NCBI GenBank assembly: GCA_004173185.1
Contig: SEFZ01000003.1
Location: forward strand, 62,001 to 126,000
Length of the DNA: 64,000 nt
From: Sphingomonadales bacterium
Lineage (GTDB): Bacteria; Pseudomonadota; Alphaproteobacteria; Sphingomonadales; Sphingomonadaceae
Direction of reading: 5' to 3'
The notes beneath the pieces were generated by a model, which was not told the origin of the DNA, made no database searches, and saw only the letters and a list, made by a program, of their open reading frames with translations. The position numbers and the translations under genes were made by a program. Of the stretch, positions 43,719-52,760 are shown piece by piece. Each line of letters begins with the position of its first letter. Position 1 is the first letter of the stretch.

Positions 43719-44434
43719 AGAAGATTGTTACCGCGCTGCTTGCCGCAGCGCTTGTCCCGGCAGCGATTCTCGCGGTGCCGTCCGCGCATGCCGTGCCAGT
43801 GTTCGACAGCGCCAATTATTCGCAGAATCTGCTGACCGCGGCGCGCACGCTCCAGCAGATCAACCAGCAGATCCAGTCTTTACAGAACGAGGCGGAGGGT
43901 CTGGCTAATCAGCAAAAACATCTGTCGAAGATCGACTTTCCCCAGATGTCGGCGCTCCAGCAGCGATTGCAGCAGATCGACCGGCTGATGGGGCAGGCGC
44001 AGGGCATCGACTTTCGCGTCGACCGCCTCGACGAGCAGTTTCGCGCGGCCTTTCCTACAAGCTTCGAGCATCTCGCGCGGCGCGACGGCCGCATCGCCGC
44101 GGCAAAGCAGCGGCTCGAGACGGAGATGGCGGCGTTTCGCCAGGCGATGGGTATCCAGAGCGGGATCGTCAGCAATGTCCGCGAAGACGCCGAGACGTTA
44201 AAAACGATCGTCGAGAAAAGCCAGGGCGCCGAAGGTAGCCTGCAGGCAACGCAGGCGACCAATCAGCTACTCGCAATCGCGGCCAAACAGCAGTTCCAGA
44301 TCCAGCAGCTGATGGCGGCGCAATTCCGCGAACAGACGCTCGAACGCGCGCGCCGCGGCCAGATCGAGCGCGAGGCGCGCGAATCCGCCCGCCGTTTCCT
44401 CGGCGACGGCAAGGCGTGGACGCCGCCGCGCTGA
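43715..44434 (+). CDS. trbJ: Conjugal transfer protein TrbJ
   Basis: 239 residues. A signal peptide (about 1-26, ending SAHAV) precedes a long Gln/Leu-rich coiled coil (RTLQQINQQIQSLQNEAEGL...QRLQQIDRL). VirB5-like: a periplasmic, pilus-associated minor component. The ATG overlaps the trbE stop. Confidence 0.92.
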   Translation: MKKIVTALLAAALVPAAILAVPSAHAVPVFDSANYSQNLLTAARTLQQINQQIQSLQNEAEGLANQQKHLSKIDFPQMSALQQRLQQIDRLMGQAQGIDFRVDRLDEQFRAAFPTSFEHLARRDGRIAAAKQRLETEMAAFRQAMGIQSGIVSNVREDAETLKTIVEKSQGAEGSLQATQATNQLLAIAAKQQFQIQQLMAAQFREQTLERARRGQIEREARESARRFLGDGKAWTPPR

Positions 44435-44566
44435 CGTCAAACTGATTGGGGCAGGACGGGCCGCACCGCTCCCCCGAGCCCGAAGCTGCCCCGTCCCGGG
44501 GGCCGCCGCGGCCGCCGCCTCCCAGGCCGCCGGCCCCCTCGACAAATTTCATTAGGAAGCTGAAAC

Positions 44567-45871
44567 ATGGACGATCTCAACATCATCGACCAGTTCATGC
44601 AGGCGTTCATCGCCTACATCGACAGCGGTTTCGGCCTGCTTGGCCCCGATGTCGGCTTCCTGACCACGATCCTCATCGGCATCGACATCACGCTCGCCGG
44701 ACTGTTCTGGGCGCTCGGTGGCGAAGACGATATCATCGCCAAGTTCCTGAAGAAAATCCTCTACGTCGGCGTGTTCGCGCTGATCCTGAACAATTTCCAA
44801 TCGCTGTCGGAAATCATCTTCCGGTCCTTCGCCGGACTGGGCCTGACCGCCGGCGGTAGTGCGATCGGGGCGGCAGACCTCCTGCTTCCCGGACGGCTCG
44901 GAGGCATCGGCTTCGAGGCGGCGGCGCCTTTGCTCGTCCGGGCAGAAGAACTGGTTGGACCTGTCGCCTTCTTCGAGAACTTTGTCGAAATTTCGGTGCT
45001 GTTGATCGCTTGGCTGATCGTCATCGTCGCCTTCTTCGTTCTCGCCGTCCAAATGTTTATCACCATCCTGGAGTTCAAGCTCACGACGCTCGCGGGCTTC
45101 GTTCTTGTGCCCTTTGCGCTCTGGAGCCGCACCGCCTTCCTCGCCGAGCGTGTCCTCGGCAATGTCATAAGTTCGGGCATCAAGGTCATGGTGCTCGCAG
45201 TGATCGTGGGCATCGGCTCGAACTATTTCGCCGAGTTCACAGGCGCGCTCGGCGGCGAACAGGTGACGATCGAGCAGGCGGTGTCGCTGATGCTCGCGAG
45301 CCTGGCGCTGCTCGGACTTGCCATCTTCGGTCCGGCGATTGCGTCGGGATTGGTGTCCGGCGCGCCGCAACTCGGTGCGGGGTCAGCGGTCGCCACGACC
45401 GCGCTCGCCGCTGGCGGTCTCGCCATGGGCGGCGCGGGCGCCGCCGCAGCGGTGCGCGGTGCCGGCGGCGCCGGCCTCGGCGCGATCCGCGCCGGCACGT
45501 CGATGGGGAGCGCCGCCTCCACGGCGTATAAGCTCGGGCAGGAAACCTCAGGCTCGCCGACGGTTCGCGCCGGACTGGGAGGAATGGCGACGGCCGCGAA
45601 AGGCGCCGCAGGCAGTCGGCTTCGATCCGCCGGCGGCGTCGCCGCTGCGGCTGAGCGCGGCCAGCAGGCCGCGTGGGACGGCGGGAACGCAAAGGCCGCG
45701 CCAGCAGCGTCCTCTGCACCGTCGGCCCCGCCCGATGCGGCTCCGGCCTGGGCGCGCCAGCTGCAGAGCCAACAAACCGCCCGCCACCGCCGGCAGATGG
45801 CCATCCACACAATCAAGGAAGGAGATCGCGGCGGCACCGGCATCACACCCGACATCAACGAAAGGGACTAA
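44567..45871 (+). CDS. trbL: Conjugal transfer protein TrbL
   Basis: 434 residues, VirB6-like polytopic membrane protein. About six hydrophobic segments up to residue 265 (for example LLIAWLIVIVAFFVLAVQMF), then an Ala/Gly-rich low-complexity tail (about 270-410) and a basic end. AGGAAGC lies 8 bp before the ATG. The 132 bp between trbJ and trbL, where trbK normally sits, encode no signal-peptide protein, so the entry-exclusion gene is missing. Confidence 0.93.
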   Translation: MDDLNIIDQFMQAFIAYIDSGFGLLGPDVGFLTTILIGIDITLAGLFWALGGEDDIIAKFLKKILYVGVFALILNNFQSLSEIIFRSFAGLGLTAGGSAIGAADLLLPGRLGGIGFEAAAPLLVRAEELVGPVAFFENFVEISVLLIAWLIVIVAFFVLAVQMFITILEFKLTTLAGFVLVPFALWSRTAFLAERVLGNVISSGIKVMVLAVIVGIGSNYFAEFTGALGGEQVTIEQAVSLMLASLALLGLAIFGPAIASGLVSGAPQLGAGSAVATTALAAGGLAMGGAGAAAAVRGAGGAGLGAIRAGTSMGSAASTAYKLGQETSGSPTVRAGLGGMATAAKGAAGSRLRSAGGVAAAAERGQQAAWDGGNAKAAPAASSAPSAPPDAAPAWARQLQSQQTARHRRQMAIHTIKEGDRGGTGITPDINERD

Positions 45872-45874
45872 GTC

Positions 45875-46723
45875 ATGCATTTCAAACGCGCAGTGCAGCG
45901 CTATGGGCAGACGCCCGAGCCCGAAACACCCTATCAACGCGCCGGGCAGCTTTGGGACGAGCGGATCGGGTCGGCGCGCGTCCAGGCCCGAAACTGGCGG
46001 CTGATGGCGTTCGGCGGCCTGCTGCTTACGACCGGCCTGTCAGCGGCGCTCGTCTGGCAATCGATGCAGAGCCGCGTCGTGCCCTATGTCGTCGAGGTAG
46101 ACAAGCTGGGGCAGGCGCTCGCAGTTGCTCCCGCCGACGCGCGATTTAGTCCGAGCGACCCCCAGATCGCCTGGCACCTAGGCCGTTTCATCACACATAT
46201 CCGCTCGCGCTCGCTCGACGCGGTGCTGATGCGCGAGAACTGGCTGTCGGCTTATGATTTCGCCAGCGAGCGCGGTGCTCTGTTCCTCGGCGAATATGCC
46301 CGCGCGGCAAATCCGTTCGCCGAGGTGGGCCGCCACACGGTCTCGGTGCAGGTGACGAGCGTCGTCCGCGCCTCCGAGAACAGCTTCCGCATCAACTGGA
46401 CTGAACAGGCCTATGAGCGTGGCAGCCTGTCCGGCACCTCGCGCTGGACCGCCGTCGTCACCGTAAAGCTCCAGCCGCCCCGCTCTGCCGAGGTGCTCCG
46501 CAAGAATCCGCTCGGTCTTTATGTGGACGCGATCGATTGGAGCCGCGAACTGGAGACACCCGCCCTTCCGCCGGCGAGCGAGGGGCGTTCAACGCCGCCA
46601 GCGCAGCTGGGCCGCGCTCCGCAAAGCGCATCCGGCGCCCATCTCCCGCTTGGTTCGCCGCTCGATCCCGCGCTCGCCCCGCTGCCGACGACCCAGCCCG
46701 TCCTTGAAGGAGAAGCTCAATGA
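45875..46723 (+). CDS. trbF: Conjugal transfer protein TrbF
   Basis: 282 residues, VirB8-like. A single membrane segment near 45-63 (LMAFGGLLLTTGLSAALVW) and a periplasmic domain of the NTF2-like type, followed by a Pro/Ala-rich tail (about 228-282). Bitopic inner-membrane assembly factor. It overlaps trbG by 4 bp. Confidence 0.93.
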   Translation: MHFKRAVQRYGQTPEPETPYQRAGQLWDERIGSARVQARNWRLMAFGGLLLTTGLSAALVWQSMQSRVVPYVVEVDKLGQALAVAPADARFSPSDPQIAWHLGRFITHIRSRSLDAVLMRENWLSAYDFASERGALFLGEYARAANPFAEVGRHTVSVQVTSVVRASENSFRINWTEQAYERGSLSGTSRWTAVVTVKLQPPRSAEVLRKNPLGLYVDAIDWSRELETPALPPASEGRSTPPAQLGRAPQSASGAHLPLGSPLDPALAPLPTTQPVLEGEAQ

Positions 46724-47547
46724 TCCGCCGCCTTATCTTATGTGCCAGCCTCGCGGCCCTCGCGCCGCCGGTTTTCGCGCAGTCCGCATCGACCGTCATC
46801 GGGGCTAACAAGGCTGCGCTTCGCGAGCCTGTGAAGTCGGGCTTTCTGAATGCCGTGCAGGTCTATCCTTACAGCGAGGGAGCACTGTTCCGGCTCTTTG
46901 CGGCGCCAGAGCGCGTCAGCGATATCGCGCTGCAGCCTGGCGAAACGCTCACCTCGGTCGCCGCCGGCGACACTGTGCGCTGGACCGTCGGCGATACGAC
47001 GAGCGGCAGCGGAGACGGCCGGCGCACTCATATCCTCGTGAAGCCCTTCGCGTCGGGTCTTTCCACCAACCTGGTTATAACGACCGACCGGCGCGTCTAT
47101 CATGTTCAGCTCACCAGCACGTCGTCAACGGCACTGACCTCGATCCGCTGGACCTACCCGCTGGAAGAATTGCAGGCGTTGGCGCGCCACCGTTACGAGG
47201 CGGAAGCGGCGAAACCCGTATCGACCGGTATCGCAATCGAGCAGCTGCAATTCAACTACCGGATCAGCGGCGATACGCCCGCCTGGCGCCCGATCAGGGC
47301 ATTTGACGATGGACGCCAGACCTGGATCGAGTTCCCCGCCGATCTGGGGACCGGCGAAGCGCCTCCGCTTTTCGTTCTTGGCGACACGGGCGAGGCCGAA
47401 CTCGTCAACTACCGCATCGCTGGCCGCTACTATGTAGTCGATCGCCTGTTCGCTGCCGCCGAGCTTCGGCTGGGCGCGAAGAAGCAGAAGATCGTTCGCA
47501 TCACCCGCGTGGGCCCGAGGTCGGCAGGCCGGGGGAGGGGCGCATGA
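46720..47547 (+). CDS. trbG: Conjugal transfer protein TrbG
   Basis: 275 residues, VirB9-like. Signal peptide to about residue 20 (LAALAPPVFAQS), an N-terminal beta domain, then the C-terminal TrbG/VirB9 region (NYRISGDTPAWRPIRAFDDGRQTWIEFP) and RYYVVDRLFAAAELRLG. Part of the outer-membrane core complex with TrbI. It overlaps trbI by 4 bp. Confidence 0.94.
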   Translation: MIRRLILCASLAALAPPVFAQSASTVIGANKAALREPVKSGFLNAVQVYPYSEGALFRLFAAPERVSDIALQPGETLTSVAAGDTVRWTVGDTTSGSGDGRRTHILVKPFASGLSTNLVITTDRRVYHVQLTSTSSTALTSIRWTYPLEELQALARHRYEAEAAKPVSTGIAIEQLQFNYRISGDTPAWRPIRAFDDGRQTWIEFPADLGTGEAPPLFVLGDTGEAELVNYRIAGRYYVVDRLFAAAELRLGAKKQKIVRITRVGPRSAGRGRGA

Positions 47548-48758
47548 CCGAAGATTTCACCACCGCCCCAGCTGTTCCGCCGAAAATCGACCCGGAAACT
47601 CTGGTGCTGCGCGGCAGTCCGGCACGCGTCACACGCTTTCGGCGCGGCGCGATCGTGGCGATCGCCGGTACCGGGGCTACGATCATTGCGGGCGCCGCTT
47701 GGCTCGCGCTGAAGCCGGTTAGTCTCGGCTCGGTCGGCTTGGAAGAAGGCAGGGGGCCCGTCGCAGCGAAGGCGCCCTCCGATGCGCTCGCTGGCGCGCC
47801 CTCGAGTTACGGCGAAGTCCCGCCGCTCGGACCGAAGCTGCCCGGAGACCTGGGTCGACCGATTCTCGAAAAACAGCGAGAGATAGGGTTGGCGTCGCCC
47901 GTCGATCCTGCGGCGGACGCTGCGGCTCGCGCCGCGCAAGACGCAGAGACCGAGCGCCAGCGCGCCGCCGCGGAACAGCGCGCCGCGCGCCAGTCGGGCG
48001 TGATGTTGCAAATGGCGGGAGCTTCCTCGGCTGCACCGGAACCTGTGGAAGCGAAGGCCGTCGCGGCGGTCTCGCAGGACGAAACGGCTGGCGGCGCGGA
48101 AGTAGGCGACCAGAGACGGAAAAACGGTCTCATCGGCCGAGCGAGCGAGGGCAACGAAGTGAGCCCGCACCGGCTCACCGCGCCCGTGTCGCCTTGGACG
48201 CTTCATGCCGGCAGCGTCATCGCCGCAAGCCTCATCACCGGTCTGAATTCGGACCTTCCGGGGATCGTGACAGCTCAGGTGACCCAAAATGCCTATGACA
48301 GTGTAACCGGACGAACCTTGCTGATTCCGCAGGGTTCGCGGCTGATCGGCAGCTACGATAGCGTCGTCGCGTTCGGTCAGAGTCGCGCACTCGTCGTTTG
48401 GCAGCGTATCATCCTGCCTGACGGCTCGTCGGTACGGATCGACAATGTCCCGGCGAGCGACACCGAAGGTTATGCCGGGCTGGCCGATCGTATCGACCGG
48501 CATACTTGGCAGCTCCTTAAGGGGGTGGCACTTTCGACGCTGCTCGGGGTCGGGACCGAATTGGGATGGGGCAGCAGCGAAAGCGATCTGGTCCGCGCCG
48601 TCCGCGAATCCGCCGAGCAGAGTGGCGCTCGCGCCGGCGACCGACTTGTCGCCCGCAGTCTCGACGTTCAGCCCACGCTGAAAGTGCGGCCCGGCTGGCC
48701 TCTCCATATTGTCGTGCACAAGGATATCGTGCTCCGACCTTGGCGCGCAGGGGAGTAG
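47544..48758 (+). CDS. trbI: Conjugal transfer protein TrbI
   Basis: 404 residues, VirB10-like. A cytoplasmic N-terminus, one membrane segment near 34-54 (IVAIAGTGATIIAGAAWLAL), an Ala/Glu-rich linker, and a C-terminal TrbI domain (about 200-400: LHAGSVIAASLITGLNSDLPG, TLLIPQGSRLIGSYDS). It spans the envelope and gates the channel. The DUF2274 gene begins 3 bp after its stop. Confidence 0.94.
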   Translation: MTEDFTTAPAVPPKIDPETLVLRGSPARVTRFRRGAIVAIAGTGATIIAGAAWLALKPVSLGSVGLEEGRGPVAAKAPSDALAGAPSSYGEVPPLGPKLPGDLGRPILEKQREIGLASPVDPAADAAARAAQDAETERQRAAAEQRAARQSGVMLQMAGASSAAPEPVEAKAVAAVSQDETAGGAEVGDQRRKNGLIGRASEGNEVSPHRLTAPVSPWTLHAGSVIAASLITGLNSDLPGIVTAQVTQNAYDSVTGRTLLIPQGSRLIGSYDSVVAFGQSRALVVWQRIILPDGSSVRIDNVPASDTEGYAGLADRIDRHTWQLLKGVALSTLLGVGTELGWGSSESDLVRAVRESAEQSGARAGDRLVARSLDVQPTLKVRPGWPLHIVVHKDIVLRPWRAGE

Positions 48759-48761
48759 CTG

Positions 48762-48971
48762 ATGGCGAACATCAAGCTCCCGCGCCTGCCCGATCGGACG
48801 CCGATTAAGATCGTCATTGCGGTGATGCCCGACCTCAACGAGCGTTTGACCGCCTATGCTGCAGCGTACGCCCAGGCATATGGCGTACAGGAAGCCGTGG
48901 CCGACCTCATCCCCGCAATGCTCACAGCGTTTCTCGATAGCGATCGGGCGTTCGCGCGGGGAAACCATTAG
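48762..48971 (+). CDS. DUF2274 protein of conjugation module
   Basis: 69 residues. KLPRLPDRTPIKIVIAVMPDLNERLTAYAAAYAQAYG is the typical DUF2274 sequence that follows trbI in Tn4371-like and related alphaproteobacterial elements. Role unknown; probably regulatory or a small DNA-binding protein by size. It starts 3 bp after trbI. Confidence 0.88.
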   Translation: MANIKLPRLPDRTPIKIVIAVMPDLNERLTAYAAAYAQAYGVQEAVADLIPAMLTAFLDSDRAFARGNH

Positions 48972-48975
48972 CGAC

Positions 48976-49197
48976 ATGACCGGCGCGCGCGACCTTTCTA
49001 AAGGTGACGAATGCTTTATTACTGTCGAGGATTTTGCGCGTATGGCACGCGTTTCCCGGCGCACGATCGATCGTTACCGACGGAACAGAGCAACTGGCTT
49101 TCCAACGGAATATGATATGAGCCGGGGCAAGGTACCAAGACCCCGCTTCAAACTCGCGGACGTCCTCGCGTGGATGGAAACGCGCGCGCTCTGGTGA
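48976..49197 (+). CDS. Small helix-turn-helix (AlpA/excisionase-like) protein
   Basis: 73 residues from the ATG at 48976 (the open frame extends upstream in the shadow of the DUF2274 gene). ITVEDFARMARVSRRTIDRYRRN is a MerR/AlpA-type helix-turn-helix, and the rest (PRPRFKLADVLAWMETRAL) matches the small excisionase-like regulators found at the ends of conjugative elements. It could control the element's excision or the trb operon. It is the last gene of the module before a 155-bp gap and the IS3 element. Confidence 0.75.
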   Translation: MTGARDLSKGDECFITVEDFARMARVSRRTIDRYRRNRATGFPTEYDMSRGKVPRPRFKLADVLAWMETRALW

Positions 49198-49351
49198 CGG
49201 CGTCAACGGTATCGCCGCGCCTCCAACTGGCCGTGGATGTCGGACGGTCAGAATTTTCCCGAGTCGAAAAGCGATTACATCGAGCTCCTCATCGGTCGAA
49301 GCCGCTTTACGATGTTTCTGTCGTTGACGATCTTTCGACCTCGACCTTACC
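49198..49351. other. Short gap between conjugation module and IS3 element
   Basis: 154 bp with an open frame (SESKSDYIELLIGRSRF-type text) that I do not recognise and that runs into the IS. It may be the last scrap of the conjugative element cut by the IS insertion. Confidence 0.35.
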
Positions 49352-49380
49352 GCCCCCCACCGAGTGGTCCGTGGGGATTG

Positions 49381-50279
49381 TTAATGCATTCGCGCCTCCA
49401 TCGCCAGTGTAGGCCGTAGGTGGAGCGAAGCGGAACCGGAGGGCGACACTGGCGATGGGACGGCCTCTGGCGCCGGTGGCCGATATCCGAGCGCGCTGTG
49501 CGGCCGGACGGTGTTGTAATGCCGCCGCCAAGCTTCGATCAGGATCCGGGCCTCGGCGAGCGAGTAGAAGATTTCACCATTGAGCAGCTCATCGCGCAGC
49601 GACCCGTTGAACGATTCACAATAGCCATTCTCCCACGGACTTCCCGGCGCGATGTAGAGCGTCTTCACGCCGACCTTCGCCAGCCATTCCTGCACCGCCG
49701 TCGCGATAAATTCCGGGCCATTGTCGGACCGGATATGCGCGGGCGGACCGCGCGTGACGGACAGGTCGGCCAGCGCCGCCAGCACATCGTCGCTCTTCAG
49801 CTTACGCGCCACGGGCAACGACATGCACTCCCGGCTCGCCTCGTCGATGATCGACAGGATGCGGTATTTGCGACCATCGTGGGTGCGACCCTCGACGAAG
49901 TCATAGGACCAGACGTGCCCGGGATATTCCGGCCGAAGCCGGATGCACGATCCGTCGTTCAACCAGAGCCGCCCGCGCTTCGGCTGCCTTTGCGGCACCT
50001 TGAGCCCCTCGCGTTGCCAGATGCGCTCGACCCGCTTGCGGTTCACATGCCAACCGGCATCGCGCAGCAATGCCGTCACCCGGCGATAGCCCCCGGGTCA
50101 AGTCCGGCGCAGGCTACACGACCATATTTCCGCGCCAGCGCAATGATTTCCTCGGTGAGAGCCGCTTCGTCATCCGCCCCGCAAGGCGCCTTGCGCTGTG
50201 TCGATCGATGGTGCCCGAGCACGCGGCAGACCCGTCGCTCGGACACGGCATCATCTTCTGATGTGATCGATACAGCGCC
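49381..50279 (-). pseudogene. IS3-family transposase orfB, frameshifted
   Basis: The C-terminal part (49381-50079) is an intact DDE integrase core: Asp in WSYDFVEG, Asp in IRSDNGPEF, Glu in GYCESFNGS. The N-terminal part (about 50110-50279: VSERRVCRVLGHHRSTQRKAP) is in another frame. Between them, near 50091-50117, extra bases with CCCGGGTCAAGTCCGG interrupt the expected [14 protein letters not shown], so a full protein cannot be made. The last 20 or so residues are encoded by a 59-bp palindromic segment (49399-49457). Confidence 0.8.
49399..49457. repeat. 59-bp palindromic segment inside IS3 orfB 3' end
   Basis: Perfect 12-bp arms CATCGCCAGTGT (49399-49410) and ACACTGGCGATG (49446-49457) surround a 35-bp GC-rich loop. 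It overlaps the orfB C-terminus and could be a repeat-type insertion or the element's own stem-loop. Confidence 0.7.
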
Positions 50280-50294
50280 TTCGGCGCGCGGGGC

Positions 50295-50572
50295 TCAGAA
50301 GTTTCCCCGGGCGGCCCCCTGCAATATCAGCTTGTCCGGCGTCAGGTCCGATATCGCACGGCGAAGCCGCTGGTTCTCCTTCCCCAGGTCCTTCATCCGT
50401 CGCGCCTGATCGGTCTTCAGGCCGCTATATTCTTTGCGCCGCCGATAGTAGGTTTGCTCGCTGACCGCGATCCGCCGACACGCTTCCGCCGTCGTGGCAC
50501 CCTGCGCCAGCACAACCTCCGCTTCACGCAGCTTGCCGTAATCTCTTCCGGGCGATGCTTTTTGCTCGGCAT
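50295..50572 (-). pseudogene. IS3-family transposase orfA, frameshifted
   Basis: The expected start MPSKKHRPEEI reads from the ATG at 50572, but a one-base loss near 50540 (ATTACGGC where ATTATCGGC is usual) shifts it out of frame from the following YGKLREAEVVLAQGATTAEACRRIAVSEQTYYRRR, which is the normal HTH and leucine-zipper region. The ORF now read in the right frame begins upstream of the true start. Confidence 0.75.
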
Positions 50573-50629
50573 TCCTTGTCTCCTTCGTAATCCAAAATAT
50601 CATCCATTTTGGACCACTCAGAAGGGGAC

Positions 50630-51076
50630 AGATCAATTGCCCGTGAGCAACGGCGCGAGGATGAGGCTCGACAGCATGACGACGGAATAATTCCACGCGC
50701 AGATCGAAAGATTGACGCCATAAGGCTCGCGCTGTGCAAAGCGGCGCTGGCTGTCCGAACCGGGGAGTTCGATAGCGCCAAGCCCGGCGATCAGCGTCGT
50801 TTTATAATACTCGTAGAGATAACGCAGGTCGTCCGTCTCGTCGCTCTTTGAGAGCGGGCGGCCGACCTGCCATGCCATCATCCAGGCCAGCGCCTGCTTC
50901 CGGGAGACGAAGGCTTCGACCAATGCGATGCGTTCGTCAACGGGCGTCCGTTTCCACGCTGCGGCGGCTGTCCGCGCGGCGGCGAGAGCGGATTGGGCTT
51001 CGGTGTTCGAAGCGAACCGGCCATCATGATATAGGGAGCCATCAGCCGGGCTGATGATCTGCAATTTGCCGCTCAA
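50630..51076 (-). pseudogene. Aldehyde dehydrogenase, 3' truncated by IS3 element
   Basis: About 150 residues of an NAD(P)-type aldehyde dehydrogenase N-terminus: KLQIISPADGSLYHDGRFASN, ALAAARTAAAAWKRTPVDERIALVEAF, VNLSICAWNYSVVMLSSLILAPLLTGN. The frame is lost within a few bases of the IS3 end at 50629, at the position where the family continues with about 300 more residues (catalytic Cys and Glu). The start is uncertain (TTG at 51076 or GTG at 51121). The missing part was not found on the other side of the IS, so a deletion or rearrangement accompanied the insertion. Confidence 0.85.
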
Positions 51077-51314
51077 ATATCTGTCCCGTCTGGCTTGCCG
51101 TGAAACGCGAACGGCGCGCACGGTTCTCCGACAGAAATAGGCAGCCAGGCGAACTAGCTGAAATGCTTAATTGTGATGGACCAATGCGCGCGATGTATCG
51201 GTTCGTTATCTTTAACGAGCTCGCGTTTTTGAAGAGCGATCAGCATTGGCATTTCGATGGCTTGGGGCGACAAGGGTGTCGATCGGACGGGCTTGGGCAC
51301 CCGCTCGCTGTTCG

Positions 51315-52373
51315 TCACAGGCTCATCTGTTCGGTCAGTTCTTTTAGCCTGGCGCGGGCTCGGAAATCGTCTTCCTTTTGTCGTACCGGCGCGCTCGCTC
51401 GTATTTGCTGAGGGGTGAGGCCAGTCGCATTCTTCAGGAACCGCCGAAGGCTTCGACCGTCAGAAAATCCTAAATCTTCCGCAAGGTCATCGACCGGCTC
51501 ATTGCTCGAACGCAGTCTTTGTGCGGCAACTTCCGCCAGTGTGCTCCTGCGCGCGTCACGATAACCGCCGCCGGCTTTTTGCAACTGGCGCCGGACCGTG
51601 TTGGGGCTTTTACCCGTTGAACGCACGACATCGGCGAAGCGGACGTTGCCCGCGTTTGTGACATAGTCCGATATGGGCGGCGCATCGCTTCTCGAAGAAA
51701 CATGGTCGAGGCAATGTCGATAACATTCCCAATAGAGGCTCGGCCCTATGGCGCGCTCCGGTCCAACGGCGAGAAGGCGGCGCGGGAAGCTTAGGGAGGT
51801 GGTTTCGCCATGCCTTACAAAGCCGCCGATCGCCCAATGCCGCCGACCAATGTTAAAGTGCGTTGGGTCGCGCAGGCTGATCTGTGTGACGGGTAGGGGG
51901 AAACCAAGATATTGCGTGCAAATCATGCACAGCCAGCCGAGCTGAATCTCTTCGATATGCGCAGCATCCTCGTCCGACCTCGCATCCACAGCTACGCTAA
52001 GGGTCGCTGTCGTCCCGACAGGTTCGAGTTGTGAGCGTACGGCGCTCGAAGCGGTTGAATAGAAGCGCGACAAGGCGACAAGCGCATCACCGAGAGTGGG
52101 ATAGGCCAAGGCCATTCGTACCCCAATCGCGGGATAGTAGGGCTGGAGGCCGACCTTAGCGAGGCCATGGTTCCCGTCTTCCACGCCCAGCATCATATTG
52201 GTGCAAAGAAGCATATACTGCGCCGGTGTCACGACATCACGCTTGTCGCCATAGTGCAGCGTGATCATCGAATCTTCAAGCAACCGATCGAGCGAAAGAC
52301 CCAGCCGCCTTGCGCCGGCTGTCTGGCGTTCAACAAAATCGAACGGAATTGCTTCGAAAGTCATCGGCGACAT
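51315..52373 (-). CDS. AraC-family transcriptional regulator
   Basis: 352 residues. N-terminal arabinose-binding-like domain of the OruR/ArgR-type AraC group (about 20-210), then a C-terminal double HTH (about 245-340: VRFADVVRSTGKSPNTVRRQLQ, DLAEDLGFSDGRSLRRFLKNATGLTPQQIR). It is transcribed away from the TonB receptor and hydrolase set, but an IS3 element (52430-53684) now lies between them, so any control of the second catabolic set by this regulator may be disturbed. Confidence 0.9.
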   Translation of the reverse strand: MSPMTFEAIPFDFVERQTAGARRLGLSLDRLLEDSMITLHYGDKRDVVTPAQYMLLCTNMMLGVEDGNHGLAKVGLQPYYPAIGVRMALAYPTLGDALVALSRFYSTASSAVRSQLEPVGTTATLSVAVDARSDEDAAHIEEIQLGWLCMICTQYLGFPLPVTQISLRDPTHFNIGRRHWAIGGFVRHGETTSLSFPRRLLAVGPERAIGPSLYWECYRHCLDHVSSRSDAPPISDYVTNAGNVRFADVVRSTGKSPNTVRRQLQKAGGGYRDARRSTLAEVAAQRLRSSNEPVDDLAEDLGFSDGRSLRRFLKNATGLTPQQIRASAPVRQKEDDFRARARLKELTEQMSL

Positions 52374-52493
52374 CGCTCCATCCTCTGCCTGAAGCTAGGC
52401 TGGATCGAACCCGGAGTCCATCGGCCGCGTGACCTGACCCCCATTTTCTCCAACAGTTGAAACTAGAGGCCGACCTGAAGAAGGGACGGACAG

Positions 52494-52760
52494 ATAAAGC
52501 GGAAGCAGTTTTCGGAAGAACAGATTATCGGCATCCTGAAGGAGGCCGAAGCGGGCGCGGTGGTCACGGATCTGTGCCGTCGTCACGGCATGTCGAGTGC
52601 GACCTACTATGCGTCGAAGGCCAAGTTCGGCGGATTGGAGGTGTCGGACGCCAGACGGCTTCGGGCGCTCGAGGAAGAGAACGCGCGCCTGAAGCGGCTG
52701 CTCGCCGACACGATGCTCGACAATGCGGGTCTGAAGGACCTGCTTTCAAAAAAATGGTGA
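52494..52760 (+). CDS. IS3 transposase orfA
   Basis: 88 residues if read from position 52494, where ATA AAG CGG stands in place of the usual ATG AAG CGG ([20 protein letters not shown] is the normal start in this group). The downstream GTG at 52560 begins a 66-residue version. HTH region [22 protein letters not shown] followed by a leucine zipper ([21 protein letters not shown]). It ends in LSKKW at the A7 slip site. Confidence 0.75.
   Translation: MKRKQFSEEQIIGILKEAEAGAVVTDLCRRHGMSSATYYASKAKFGGLEVSDARRLRALEEENARLKRLLADTMLDNAGLKDLLSKKW

Larger units (their letters stand above)
49352..50629 (-). mobile_element. IS3-family element, inactivated
   Basis: Imperfect terminal inverted repeats were found by eye: at 49353-49370 (CCCC...GAGTGGTCC) and, inverted, at 50611-50627 (GGACCACTCAGAAGGGG), matching 14 of 18. 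Between them lie an orfA and a DDE orfB, both frameshifted. The orfA/orfB style (AKKHRPEE-type start, SDNGPE) resembles the IS407/IS3 group. Confidence 0.75.

Noticed and set aside
44446..44566. Possible TrbK in the trbJ-trbL gap
   Set aside because: The only frame is Pro/Arg-rich, has no signal peptide and runs into the trbL frame shadow.
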